38,140 bases of DNA, from NCBI RefSeq assembly GCF_039532605.1, contig NZ_BAAARY010000022.1, forward strand, positions 1 to 38,140. Reading direction: 5' to 3'. Every line of letters starts with the position of its first letter. Position 1 is the stretch's first letter. The notes below the pieces were generated by a model. That model did not search any database. It had not been told where the DNA came from and saw only the letters and a program-made list of their open reading frames with translations. This stretch comes from Pilimelia columellifera. GTDB taxonomy: Bacteria > Actinomycetota > Actinomycetes > Mycobacteriales > Micromonosporaceae. Both the position numbers and the translations under genes were made by a program. Positions 25,130-33,223 of the stretch are shown piece after piece.

Positions 25130-25531
25130 TCAGCGCACCCGCAGCGCCTGCCCGTCCGGTCTGGTGACGCATTCGAACTCGATCCAGACGCCGGCCTTGA
25201 CGCCATGCTCGCCGCTGGCACGGCACTGCCCGACAGTCGTCACCGTCAGCAGCTCGATCGGGGTCGGGTGCAGCTCCCGGGCACGGAGGTGGTAAGCCCT
25301 CAGATCCAGCCCAGCGGAGGTGATATCGACCCGGTAGTCGTACCAGAGCAGCGCCTTGATCCCACGCTGGCCGACCTCATCGACCAGCGCCGGCTTGTCG
25401 GCCGCGAAGGTGTGGATGATGGTGATCAGACCGCTGCCGGCGTCCGGTCGGGCCCCCGCCCGGGCAGCCGGCCCGACGAGGATGCCCAGCAAGGCGGCCA
25501 CGAACACGATCGACGTGCGCTTACCGCTCAT
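25130..25531 (-). CDS. Small secreted protein of unknown function
   Basis: A 133-residue protein with a clear signal peptide (KRTSIVFVAALLGILVGPA, cleavage near residue 25) and a mature part of about 108 residues. Only two Cys are present in the mature part (GQCRASG and FECVTRP), which may form one disulfide. I do not recognise a family. GAGGG lies about four bases before the ATG. The start is 11 bases downstream of the stop of the RNB ribonuclease gene on the same strand, so the two are probably co-transcribed. Confidence 0.75.
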   Translation of the reverse strand: MSGKRTSIVFVAALLGILVGPAARAGARPDAGSGLITIIHTFAADKPALVDEVGQRGIKALLWYDYRVDITSAGLDLRAYHLRARELHPTPIELLTVTTVGQCRASGEHGVKAGVWIEFECVTRPDGQALRVR

Positions 25532-25542
25532 GGACCCTCATT

Positions 25543-26973
25543 TCAGTCGGCCAACGCGAAAAGAATCTCCCGTCGCGCCGGATCCGCGGTGACCAGCTTC
25601 GCCAGCACCCGCTCCCCCAGCGGCAACCGACCGGAACACCGTGCCCGGACCGCGGGCTCATCCAACGCCACGACCCCGCCTGGCCCGGCGGCGCCGGGGC
25701 GCTCGTCGTCCACATCGATCACCATAGCCGGGAACAGCTCACCCACCCGGGCCGCCAACACCGTCGCCTCGGCCAGGTCGACAGCGCCACGGTCGGCGGA
25801 ACCCGCCAGCCGTCCGCTGTCTGCCATCACGCGTGGCAGTTGCGGCAACGCCTGGGTGGCCCACTGTGGCGGGGTCCGACCCTCGAACAGCGCCAACGCC
25901 ACCTCGGTGGCGTACCGGTCGGCCAGGCGGCGCAGCGGCGCCGTGACGTGCGCGTACGTCCCGCCCACCCCGGCGTGGGCGGTCTGCTCCGGGGGCGCGC
26001 CGTCGAAGGCCGTGTAGCCGGCGCCGCGCATCAGCTCGGCCGCGTGGTCGAGGAAGGCGGCGCCGCGCGGGTCAGCGGCGTCGACACCCGCCACCACCTG
26101 TCCGGTGCTCGCCTCCGCCGGCCAGGGCACGCCCAACGCCCGCGCCGCAATCTGAAGCCGGCTCAGGGACTGCGGGGGCGGAGCGGGCATGGTGCGCAGC
26201 AGCCCCACACCCCCGGCCAGCATGATCTCGGCAGCGGTCCGGCCGGTCAGCAACGAAATCTGGGCGTTGTGTTCTTCCGACGGGACCGGCTGACGCAGGA
26301 CCAGTCGCCAGGAGTCCCCGTCGGCGACCAACTCCTGCTCGGGGAGGGGCAGGTTCACCGCGCCGTGCTCAAGCGAGCGCTCCAACAGTAACGCGCCCAA
26401 CCGTGGCAGGTCGGTCAGCGCCGGCGGCAGGGCGCCGGCGTCCGCGTCACGCTGCACCGTCGCGTAGTCGAGCTGGGCGCGGCTGCGCACCACGGCCCGC
26501 TCGACGTGGAACGACTCGGTGGCGCCGTCGGCGTCCAGGTCGATCGTCCACAGTACCGCCAACCGGTCGACGTCCGGCAGCAGGCTGGCCGCTCCCTCGC
26601 TGAGCTGACGCGGGTGCAACGGCACGCTGCCGTCCGGCAGGTAGATCGTCTGGCCGCGGCGCCAGGTCTCCGCCACCAGCGGCCCGTCGGCGACGATGAA
26701 CGCGCTGACGTCGGCGATGGCGTACCGCACCCGGTGCCCGCCGGGCCGGCGCTCCAGGCACACCGCCTGGTCGAGGTCCCGGCTGCCGGGCGGGTCTATC
26801 GTCACGAACGGCAGGTCGGTACGGTCCGCCCGATCCCGGGCGGCCACGCCTGCGGACTGGACGGCCAGCGCCGCCTCCTGCTCAACCTCCGGCGAGAACC
26901 CGGTGGGCAGGCGCAGCTCCGCGCGCAGCGCGGCGAAGTCGATGCGGGGGGCGTGGACGCGACGGATCAGCAC
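25543..26973 (-). CDS. RNB-domain ribonuclease (RNase II/R-like)
   Basis: A 476-residue exoribonuclease-type protein that would degrade RNA 3' to 5' in the cytoplasm. The RNB active-site segment IDPPGSRDLDQAV supplies D60, D66 and D68; the fourth acid of RNase II (D210 in E. coli) aligns with Q69, as in other actinobacterial members. HAGVGGTYAHVTAPLRRLADRY is the second signature. The protein lacks the N-terminal cold-shock and C-terminal S1 domains of RNase II/R. The GTG at 26973 has TAGAAA six bases upstream and no clear ribosome binding site. It is divergent from the amine oxidase gene. Confidence 0.9.
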   Translation of the reverse strand: MLIRRVHAPRIDFAALRAELRLPTGFSPEVEQEAALAVQSAGVAARDRADRTDLPFVTIDPPGSRDLDQAVCLERRPGGHRVRYAIADVSAFIVADGPLVAETWRRGQTIYLPDGSVPLHPRQLSEGAASLLPDVDRLAVLWTIDLDADGATESFHVERAVVRSRAQLDYATVQRDADAGALPPALTDLPRLGALLLERSLEHGAVNLPLPEQELVADGDSWRLVLRQPVPSEEHNAQISLLTGRTAAEIMLAGGVGLLRTMPAPPPQSLSRLQIAARALGVPWPAEASTGQVVAGVDAADPRGAAFLDHAAELMRGAGYTAFDGAPPEQTAHAGVGGTYAHVTAPLRRLADRYATEVALALFEGRTPPQWATQALPQLPRVMADSGRLAGSADRGAVDLAEATVLAARVGELFPAMVIDVDDERPGAAGPGGVVALDEPAVRARCSGRLPLGERVLAKLVTADPARREILFALAD

Positions 26974-27183
26974 CGGTTCTTTCTACCAGCGCCGCCTGGC
27001 CCGCGCCGGGCGAGCGAGCACGGAAGGACGACCGGGCCCAGCTACCCGCTGAGATTTCCCTCAGATCATCCGGCCCGTCATACAGTGGGTCCATTACGGA
27101 TTGTCGCTAGCACCAGTCGAACATGGCTGCCGACGGCCGCGGAGGCGGGGAGATGGCGTCGCTCGTGACCGGAGGCAACAGCG

Positions 27184-28560
27184 ATGGCTGAGGTGGACGT
27201 GGCAATCGTGGGGGCCGGCCTGGCCGGGCTCACCGCGGCACGGCGGCTGATCCGCGCCGGGCGCCGGGTGACCGTGCTTGAGGCCCGGAACCGGGTCGGC
27301 GGCCGGGTGCTGAGCGTCCCCACCGACGACGGGCCGGTGGTGGAGTGCGGCGCCGAGTTCGTCGGGCCCACACAGAACCGCATCCTGGCTCTGGCCGACG
27401 AGTTCGAGGTAGCTACCGCGCGCACGTTCGACACCGGCCGCAACGTCTACCACCGGGGCGGCAAACTTCGCCGGTACCACGCGGCCGGGCCGCTCGGGCC
27501 GATCCCGCCGGACATCGGCGCCGTCGAGGCCGCCGCGGCGATGCTGACGCTCAACCGGATGGCGCGGGCCATGCCGGTCGGCGCCCCTTGGCGGCATCGG
27601 CACGCCCGCCGCCTCGACGCGCAGAGCGTCCAGGAATGGATCAACAAGCGATCGTTCACACCAGGCGCCCGGTTTCTGCTCAGCGTCGCGATGAGCGCCG
27701 CGCTGTCAGCGCATCCGGCCGAGGTGTCCCTGCTGTACTGGCTCAACTACATCGCCGCCGCCGGCGACGAGAACCACCCTGGGACCGTGCAGCGCCTCGC
27801 CTCCACCACCGGCGGCGCCCAGGAGTCGGTGCTCGTCGGCGGAGCGCAGCGCATTCCCGACGCGATGGCCGCCGAGCTGGGCGAGCGGGTCCGGCTCGGC
27901 GTCGCCGTGCGCGCGGTCGAACAGGCCGGCGACACCGCGACCGTCGTCGCCGACCAGCTCACCGTGCGGGCCCGCCGGGTGGTCGTGGCGATGTCGCCCG
28001 CGCTCAGCTCGACGATCGTGTTCACACCCACCCTGCCCGCCGCACGGCTGCAACTTGCCCAACGGATGCCGATGGGCTCGGTCGGCAAGGCGCTCGCGGT
28101 GTACGCGCGGCCGTTCTGGCGGGCCCGTGGCCTCACCGGCCAGGCCGTCAGCGACCAGGGGCCGGTCGACGTGACGTTCGACGGCACGCCACCGGACACC
28201 ACCGCCGGGGTGCTGGTCGGTTTCGTGTCGGCGGAGCACATGCGGCGGCTTGACGGCGCCGACGAGGATCTCGTCCGCGCCGAGTGCCTCGGCTCGTTCG
28301 TGCGGTACTTCGGCGCGGCGGCGGCGACCCCGACGGCGTTCGTCCTGCAACGCTGGGACCGCGAACAGTGGTCCCGGGGCGGCCCCACCGGGATCGCCGG
28401 ACCTGGCACGCTCAGCACCCTCGGCCCGGCGCTGCGGGAGCCCTGCGGCCTCACCCACTGGGCTGGCGCCGAGACCGCCGACTACTGGACCGGCTACATG
28501 GACGGGGCGGTGCGTTCGGGCGAACGCGTCGCCGACGAGGTCGACGCGGCGCTCGGCTGA
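27184..28560 (+). CDS. Flavin-dependent amine oxidase family protein
   Basis: A 458-residue FAD enzyme of the monoamine-oxidase type. GAGLAG (residues 10-15) begins the Rossmann FAD site, with EARNRVGGRV after it. The C-terminal FAD motif is HWAGAETADYWTGYMDGAVRSG. At the place where mammalian monoamine oxidases carry the covalent-flavin Cys, this protein has SRGGPTGIAG, so FAD should be non-covalent. GGAGG (27171-27175) precedes the ATG. A hydrophobic segment rather than a signal peptide is at the start, so the enzyme is cytoplasmic. The amine substrate is unknown; a polyamine would fit the presence of glnA2 but is speculation. It converges on RCC1 copy 2. Confidence 0.9.
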   Translation: MAEVDVAIVGAGLAGLTAARRLIRAGRRVTVLEARNRVGGRVLSVPTDDGPVVECGAEFVGPTQNRILALADEFEVATARTFDTGRNVYHRGGKLRRYHAAGPLGPIPPDIGAVEAAAAMLTLNRMARAMPVGAPWRHRHARRLDAQSVQEWINKRSFTPGARFLLSVAMSAALSAHPAEVSLLYWLNYIAAAGDENHPGTVQRLASTTGGAQESVLVGGAQRIPDAMAAELGERVRLGVAVRAVEQAGDTATVVADQLTVRARRVVVAMSPALSSTIVFTPTLPAARLQLAQRMPMGSVGKALAVYARPFWRARGLTGQAVSDQGPVDVTFDGTPPDTTAGVLVGFVSAEHMRRLDGADEDLVRAECLGSFVRYFGAAAATPTAFVLQRWDREQWSRGGPTGIAGPGTLSTLGPALREPCGLTHWAGAETADYWTGYMDGAVRSGERVADEVDAALG

Positions 28561-28584
28561 CCGTCCCGGACTTGTGGGGTGGGG

Positions 28585-29796
28585 TCAGCCGATGGCGAAG
28601 GTGGTGGCGCTGCCGGTGCCGCCGGCGTAGACCAGCCCGGTGCGGCCGGGCACGAGCTTGGGGGTGGTCTCGGTGGCGGTGTCGCCCTGGCCGAGCTGGC
28701 CGTAGTTGTTCCTGCCCCAGCAGTAGATGGCGCGGTCGTTGCGGTTGGCGCAGGTCGACTCGTTGCTGGGGGTCACCTTCATCCAGTCGGTGGCTGCGCC
28801 GACCTGGACCGGTGAGGTCCGGTCGGTGGTGTTGCCCAGGCCCAGCTCGTAGTTGGTGTTCAGTCCCCAGCACCACAGGGTGCCCGACTTCAGACCGCAG
28901 GTGTGGTCACGGCCGGCGACGATGGAGGTCCAGGTCGTCAACGCCCCGATCTGGGTCGGGGTCTGCGCGGTGGTGTAGTTGCCCCGGCCGAGTTGTCCGG
29001 AGTCGTTGAGCCCCCAGCACCACAGCGTGCCGCCGCTGCGGAGGGCGCAGGCGTGCATCCGACCCATGGTGACCTGGGTGTGGGTGTTGCTGTTGATCAG
29101 ATCGGGAGAAGTCTGCTCGGCGGTCGAGCCGTTACCCAGCTTGTAGTTGAGGCCCTCGCCCCAGCAGTAGAGATCGCCGCTGTTGCGCAGGCCGCACCCC
29201 TGCACGTTGCCGGCCGCGATCGCCGTCCAGTCCGACGCGGACCCCACCTGCCGCGGCGAGGTGTACGTCATGTTGCTGCCCACGCCCAACTGACCGAAGG
29301 AGTTCTGGCCCCAACACCACAGCGTGCCGGTGGTCCGGATGCCGCAGGTGTGCATACCACCCAACGCGATCTTGCTCCAGCTGCCCGAAATCTGGACCGG
29401 ACTGTAGGTGTCGGTGTAGTTGCCGCGCCCGAGCTGGCCTTCGGCGTTACGCCCCCAGCACCACAGCGTGTCGTCGGTCCTGATGGCGCAGGTATGACCG
29501 GTGTCGGCGTCGATCGCCGGCTGGTTTGTGGTCTCGACGACGGACCAGGTGGTGACCGCGCCCACCTGCAGCGGGCTCGTCCTGGGGCTGGTGTTGTTGC
29601 CGAGGCCGATCTGGCCGGTGGTGTTGTCACCCCACCCGTACAACTCGCCAGCGAAGAAGTTGGTAGACGCCGTGAAAGTGCCAGCGATGTTCGGACTGCT
29701 CTTGCTGAACGCGGCTCGCGCGGTCTCGACAACGGTGAGGGTCAGGACAAGGCCAACCGCGACGAGCACACGTAGCGTCCTGCTGCCGTTGTCCAT
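28585..29796 (-). CDS. Secreted RCC1-repeat beta-propeller protein (copy 2)
   Basis: A 403-residue paralogue of the protein at 20203-21492. It has a shorter N-terminus with one hydrophobic segment (LRVLVAVGLVLTLTVVETA), then AAFSKSSPNIAGTFTAST of the SipW-dependent type, then seven RCC1-type blades ending in TTFAIG. Cys pairs of the WCWG/HTC type occur in six blades. The ATG at 29796 is chosen because the signal segment follows and GGCGGG lies four bases upstream. The start codon is the edge of a long inverted repeat (29796-29891). It lies 105 bases downstream of rnpB on the same strand and converges on the amine oxidase gene. Confidence 0.85.
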   Translation of the reverse strand: MDNGSRTLRVLVAVGLVLTLTVVETARAAFSKSSPNIAGTFTASTNFFAGELYGWGDNTTGQIGLGNNTSPRTSPLQVGAVTTWSVVETTNQPAIDADTGHTCAIRTDDTLWCWGRNAEGQLGRGNYTDTYSPVQISGSWSKIALGGMHTCGIRTTGTLWCWGQNSFGQLGVGSNMTYTSPRQVGSASDWTAIAAGNVQGCGLRNSGDLYCWGEGLNYKLGNGSTAEQTSPDLINSNTHTQVTMGRMHACALRSGGTLWCWGLNDSGQLGRGNYTTAQTPTQIGALTTWTSIVAGRDHTCGLKSGTLWCWGLNTNYELGLGNTTDRTSPVQVGAATDWMKVTPSNESTCANRNDRAIYCWGRNNYGQLGQGDTATETTPKLVPGRTGLVYAGGTGSATTFAIG

Positions 29797-29891
29797 CGCA
29801 CCCGCCTTCCGCCTTCCCGCAGGGCCAATGCTGTCTTCTTCGGCTGCTCGACGCCCGATCTGAACGACTTGCGAAGGAAGGCGGGGTGCGA
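29796..29891 (-). promoter_or_regulatory. Long-range inverted repeat covering the RCC1 copy 2 start
   Basis: In the minus-strand RNA a 16-base arm (29891-29876) can pair with 15 bases (29810-29796), leaving one bulged C, around a 65-base loop. The 3' arm contains the ribosome-binding GGCGGG and ends with the A of the ATG. A second GGAAGGC-like copy just upstream (29817-29811) offers an alternative register. Pairing would hide the translation start. Confidence 0.45.
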
Positions 29892-29901
29892 CTTTGCGAC
29901 G

Positions 29902-30316
<415 letters not shown>

Positions 30317-30324
30317 GCCTCGCC

Positions 30325-30330
30325 ATCGTA
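30325..30330 (-). promoter_or_regulatory. -10 element of rnpB
   Basis: TACGAT on the minus strand ends seven to nine bases before the predicted 5' end of RNase P RNA. No -35 consensus is evident. Confidence 0.5.
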
Positions 30331-30420
30331 GCCCCAGGCTGGGCCGGGGCCGCCGGGCGGATCCCCCGTCGTGTGCCGGCGGGCCCATAGGGTGGGCGGG
30401 GCGTCGGTGGATGGAGGGCG

Positions 30421-31164
30421 ATGGACTTCGGCGAGGCTGCTGTCCTCGTGGCGGCGGGGCTGGCGGCCGGCGGGGTGAACGCCGTCGCCGGCGGTGGTTC
30501 CCTCATCACCTTCCCCACGCTGCTGGCGTTGGGCATGCCGCCGGTCGCGGCTAACGTCACCAACTCGGTCGCGGTCGTGCCCGGATATCTGGCGGCGGTC
30601 GGCGGCAGCGCCCGGGACCTGTCCGGACAGCGCGGGGACCTGCTACGGCTGCTGCCGTCGATGGTGCTGGGCTCAGCCGCCGGGTGCGCGCTGCTGCTGT
30701 TGACGCCGGCGACGGCGTTCGCGTGGGCGGCGCCGGCGTTGGTCCTGGCGGCCAGCGGGGCCCTGGCAGCGCAGGACCGACTGCGGGCGATCGCCGGCGA
30801 ACCGCACCCGGCGGCCCGACAGCTGCTGGTCGCGCTGGCCGCCTGCTACGGCGGTTACTTCGGGGCGGCGCTGGGCGTCCTGCTCATCGCGGTGCTGGCC
30901 CTGACCAGCGGGGAACGGCTGGCCCGGGTCGGGGCGGCCAAGAACGTCGTCGCGGCCGTGGTCGGCGCGGTGACGGTGCTGGCGTTCGGGGGGTTCGGGC
31001 CGGTCAGCTGGGCGACGGTCGGGGTGCTGGCGCCGGCGGCGATGCTCGGTGGGTACGCCGGGGCGCGGTTGGCCACGCGTCTTCCCGCCAAGGGGCTGCG
31101 GACGGCGATCGTGGCCGTGGGAGTCGCGGTGGGCCTCACCCTCCTGGCCGTCCAGGTGCTGTGA
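30421..31164 (+). CDS. TauE/SafE family sulfite/sulfonate-type membrane exporter
   Basis: A 247-residue permease with about eight membrane helices in the two-fold repeated TauE/SafE arrangement. The first repeat has GGVNAVAGGGSLITFPTLL and ANVTNSVAVVPGY, the second CYGGYFGAALGVLLIAVLAL and GAAKNVVAAVVG. The family exports or imports sulfite, sulfoacetate or related organosulfur anions; substrate is not determinable. The ATG at 30421 has GGAGG three bases upstream, and TAGGGT at 30388-30393 could be the -10. The secreted sulfatase elsewhere in the window is too far away to infer a link. The NTPase/sensor pair starts 106 bases downstream on the same strand and may be co-transcribed. Confidence 0.9.
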   Translation: MDFGEAAVLVAAGLAAGGVNAVAGGGSLITFPTLLALGMPPVAANVTNSVAVVPGYLAAVGGSARDLSGQRGDLLRLLPSMVLGSAAGCALLLLTPATAFAWAAPALVLAASGALAAQDRLRAIAGEPHPAARQLLVALAACYGGYFGAALGVLLIAVLALTSGERLARVGAAKNVVAAVVGAVTVLAFGGFGPVSWATVGVLAPAAMLGGYAGARLATRLPAKGLRTAIVAVGVAVGLTLLAVQVL

Positions 31165-31270
31165 CCGGACGGTCCAGCCCGACGACACTCCGTCCGATGT
31201 GCATTATCTGAACTTTCCACCGCCGGTAGGCCGGAACATTCGGCCACCGTCGACCGTTAACGGAGTCAAG

Positions 31271-33223
31271 ATGGCATCCGACCTGGTGGGACGCTCGCTC
31301 GACGTCAGCCTCGTGCACCGCGCTGTGCTCCGCGTCCCGGACACCGACCCGGGACGCCGTGGCGCCGCGCCGGTCGTCGTCTTCGAGGCGGGGCCAGGCG
31401 GCGGGAAGACGGCGCTGCTGTCGGCGTTGGCTGAGTCGGTGGCCGGTCGCGCCCCGCACAGCTATCTGGACCTGGACCAGCTGCGCCCCTCGGCCCGCCA
31501 CCCCCTCCGGGCGCTCCTGGTCGCGGTGGCGCTGCAGCTCGCCCGGCCGTGCCAGCCGTACGGGGCGTTGTCGTTCCCGCGCTTCTTCCTGGGAATTCTC
31601 GCCATCGAGCTGGACCTCAGCGCCGGCGGCGAGACCGAGCACCGCTCGGCGGTCCAGTCGCTGCTGCGGCGGTGGCGCGGCCAGGCGACGATCAAGGAAG
31701 TCGTCGCCGGGGTGATCACCGACGCGGTCAGCCTCATCCCTGGGCTGGCGCCCGCGCCGCAGACGATCGGCGCGCTCACCGGAGTCGTCATCGACACGGT
31801 CGCCAACCGGGTGCGACGAGACACCGCCGCCCACGAGTGGTGGGCCCGGCAACACCCGGCGCACGGGGCGGATCCGGTGGCGGCGTTGATCGAGCTGAAC
31901 CACTCCACCCAGGGCGAGGGGCGACCGAACGGCGCGCTCACCGCGCACGCGACGTTGCTGACGGCCCTCCTGGACGACCTGGCCGACGGCTACCGCAACG
32001 GCCGGTACGCCGACGAGCGGACCGCGAACTGCGTGGTGCTCCTGGACAACGCGGACACCGCCGTCGGCGTCCAGCTGCTGCACGACACGTTCGCGGCCGC
32101 CCGGCCCGACGGCCCCGGCCTGCACACCGACGACCCGCTCGTCCTGGTGACCACCAGTCGCGGGGGTCTGCTCGACCGGCTGCCCAAACCGGTGCGGCAC
32201 GCCACCGTGACGGACGTGCAGCCGGTGGCCGGCGGCGCGTTGCCGACGCTCGGCCGGCGCCGCTGGGCCCGCCGCACCCTCGACCCGCTCACCGAGGCTG
32301 ACATCGTGCCGTTGGTGACATCGGTGGCGGCAGGTCCTGACGCCGTGAACCTGGCCCAGCTGCTGCACCAGCTGGGCTGCGGGCACCCGGGCGCCACCGT
32401 CCTGCTGCGCGACTACCTGCGCCCGGCGATGCGCGACCACATCCGGCACGGCGCGATCATCGAGCCGGAGGACCTGCTGACCGACGACGGCGGGGCGTTG
32501 GAGGCCGCGCTGGCGGCGTCCGCTGGCCAGGAGATCGACCCGGACCTGCGCGAACTGCTGGTGACCTGCTCGGCGGCGCGCAACCGGAAGGCGGCCGAGG
32601 CGCTACTTCGGGCGATGGAAATCCCGTACCCGAACCGCGGGGCGCCGTTCCCCGTCGGCTGGTGGGCCGCCGCCGACGGCCTGGAGGTGACGATGCCGCG
32701 GCTGCTGGCCCAGCGGGAGCTGGCCCGCCGCACGACCGGGCCGTGGAATTGGCTGCCGGTCCACCGCGCGCTGGCGCTGGCCGAGGACGACCTCGGCGGC
32801 CGGCTGCACCACCTGCTCGCCGCCGAACAGACCGACGCCGTGGCGACAGCGTTGACCGAGCAGCTTCCGCTCCTCCCGGCCCCACAGTGGCTACGGTTGC
32901 TCGATGCCGCCACCAGCGCCCCGCACCGGCCGGGGCGACCGCTCGCGGTCCCCTACAGCGCCGCCGACGAGCAGGATGCCGAGGACGGCCCGACGGCGTT
33001 CGTCAGGGCGCTGGCGCGACTGGAGTGGACGGTGCGAGGCCCGACGTTCGGCAGCGAGCGCACCGGCCTGTACCGGCGGCTCGTCGGAGCGTACTGGCGG
33101 CTGCTGGAGCACCACCAGCACGATTGCCCTGCGGTGTCCGACCGGATCGAGCACTACCAGCACCTGGCCACCCGGTGGCGGCGCGCGCCGACCACCGACC
33201 GGAGACTGGAAGGGGGCCGTTGA
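31271..33223 (+). CDS. STAND-like P-loop NTPase
   Basis: A 650-residue cytoplasmic NTPase. It begins with the LVGR box typical of STAND/ORC-like ATPases. Walker A is GPGGGKTAL (about residues 41-49), Walker B CVVLLDNAD (254-262), and a sensor-1-like strand LVLVTTSRGG follows near 291. About 350 further residues are mostly helical and could form winged-helix and helical-repeat parts. No effector domain such as protease, TIR or nuclease is recognised. The ATG at 31271 has GGAG six bases upstream; the palindrome CCGTTAACGG (31254-31263) overlaps that site. The stop overlaps the start of the next gene (TGATG), so both products are made together. Family assignment is by motif only. Confidence 0.75.
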   Translation: MASDLVGRSLDVSLVHRAVLRVPDTDPGRRGAAPVVVFEAGPGGGKTALLSALAESVAGRAPHSYLDLDQLRPSARHPLRALLVAVALQLARPCQPYGALSFPRFFLGILAIELDLSAGGETEHRSAVQSLLRRWRGQATIKEVVAGVITDAVSLIPGLAPAPQTIGALTGVVIDTVANRVRRDTAAHEWWARQHPAHGADPVAALIELNHSTQGEGRPNGALTAHATLLTALLDDLADGYRNGRYADERTANCVVLLDNADTAVGVQLLHDTFAAARPDGPGLHTDDPLVLVTTSRGGLLDRLPKPVRHATVTDVQPVAGGALPTLGRRRWARRTLDPLTEADIVPLVTSVAAGPDAVNLAQLLHQLGCGHPGATVLLRDYLRPAMRDHIRHGAIIEPEDLLTDDGGALEAALAASAGQEIDPDLRELLVTCSAARNRKAAEALLRAMEIPYPNRGAPFPVGWWAAADGLEVTMPRLLAQRELARRTTGPWNWLPVHRALALAEDDLGGRLHHLLAAEQTDAVATALTEQLPLLPAPQWLRLLDAATSAPHRPGRPLAVPYSAADEQDAEDGPTAFVRALARLEWTVRGPTFGSERTGLYRRLVGAYWRLLEHHQHDCPAVSDRIEHYQHLATRWRRAPTTDRRLEGGR

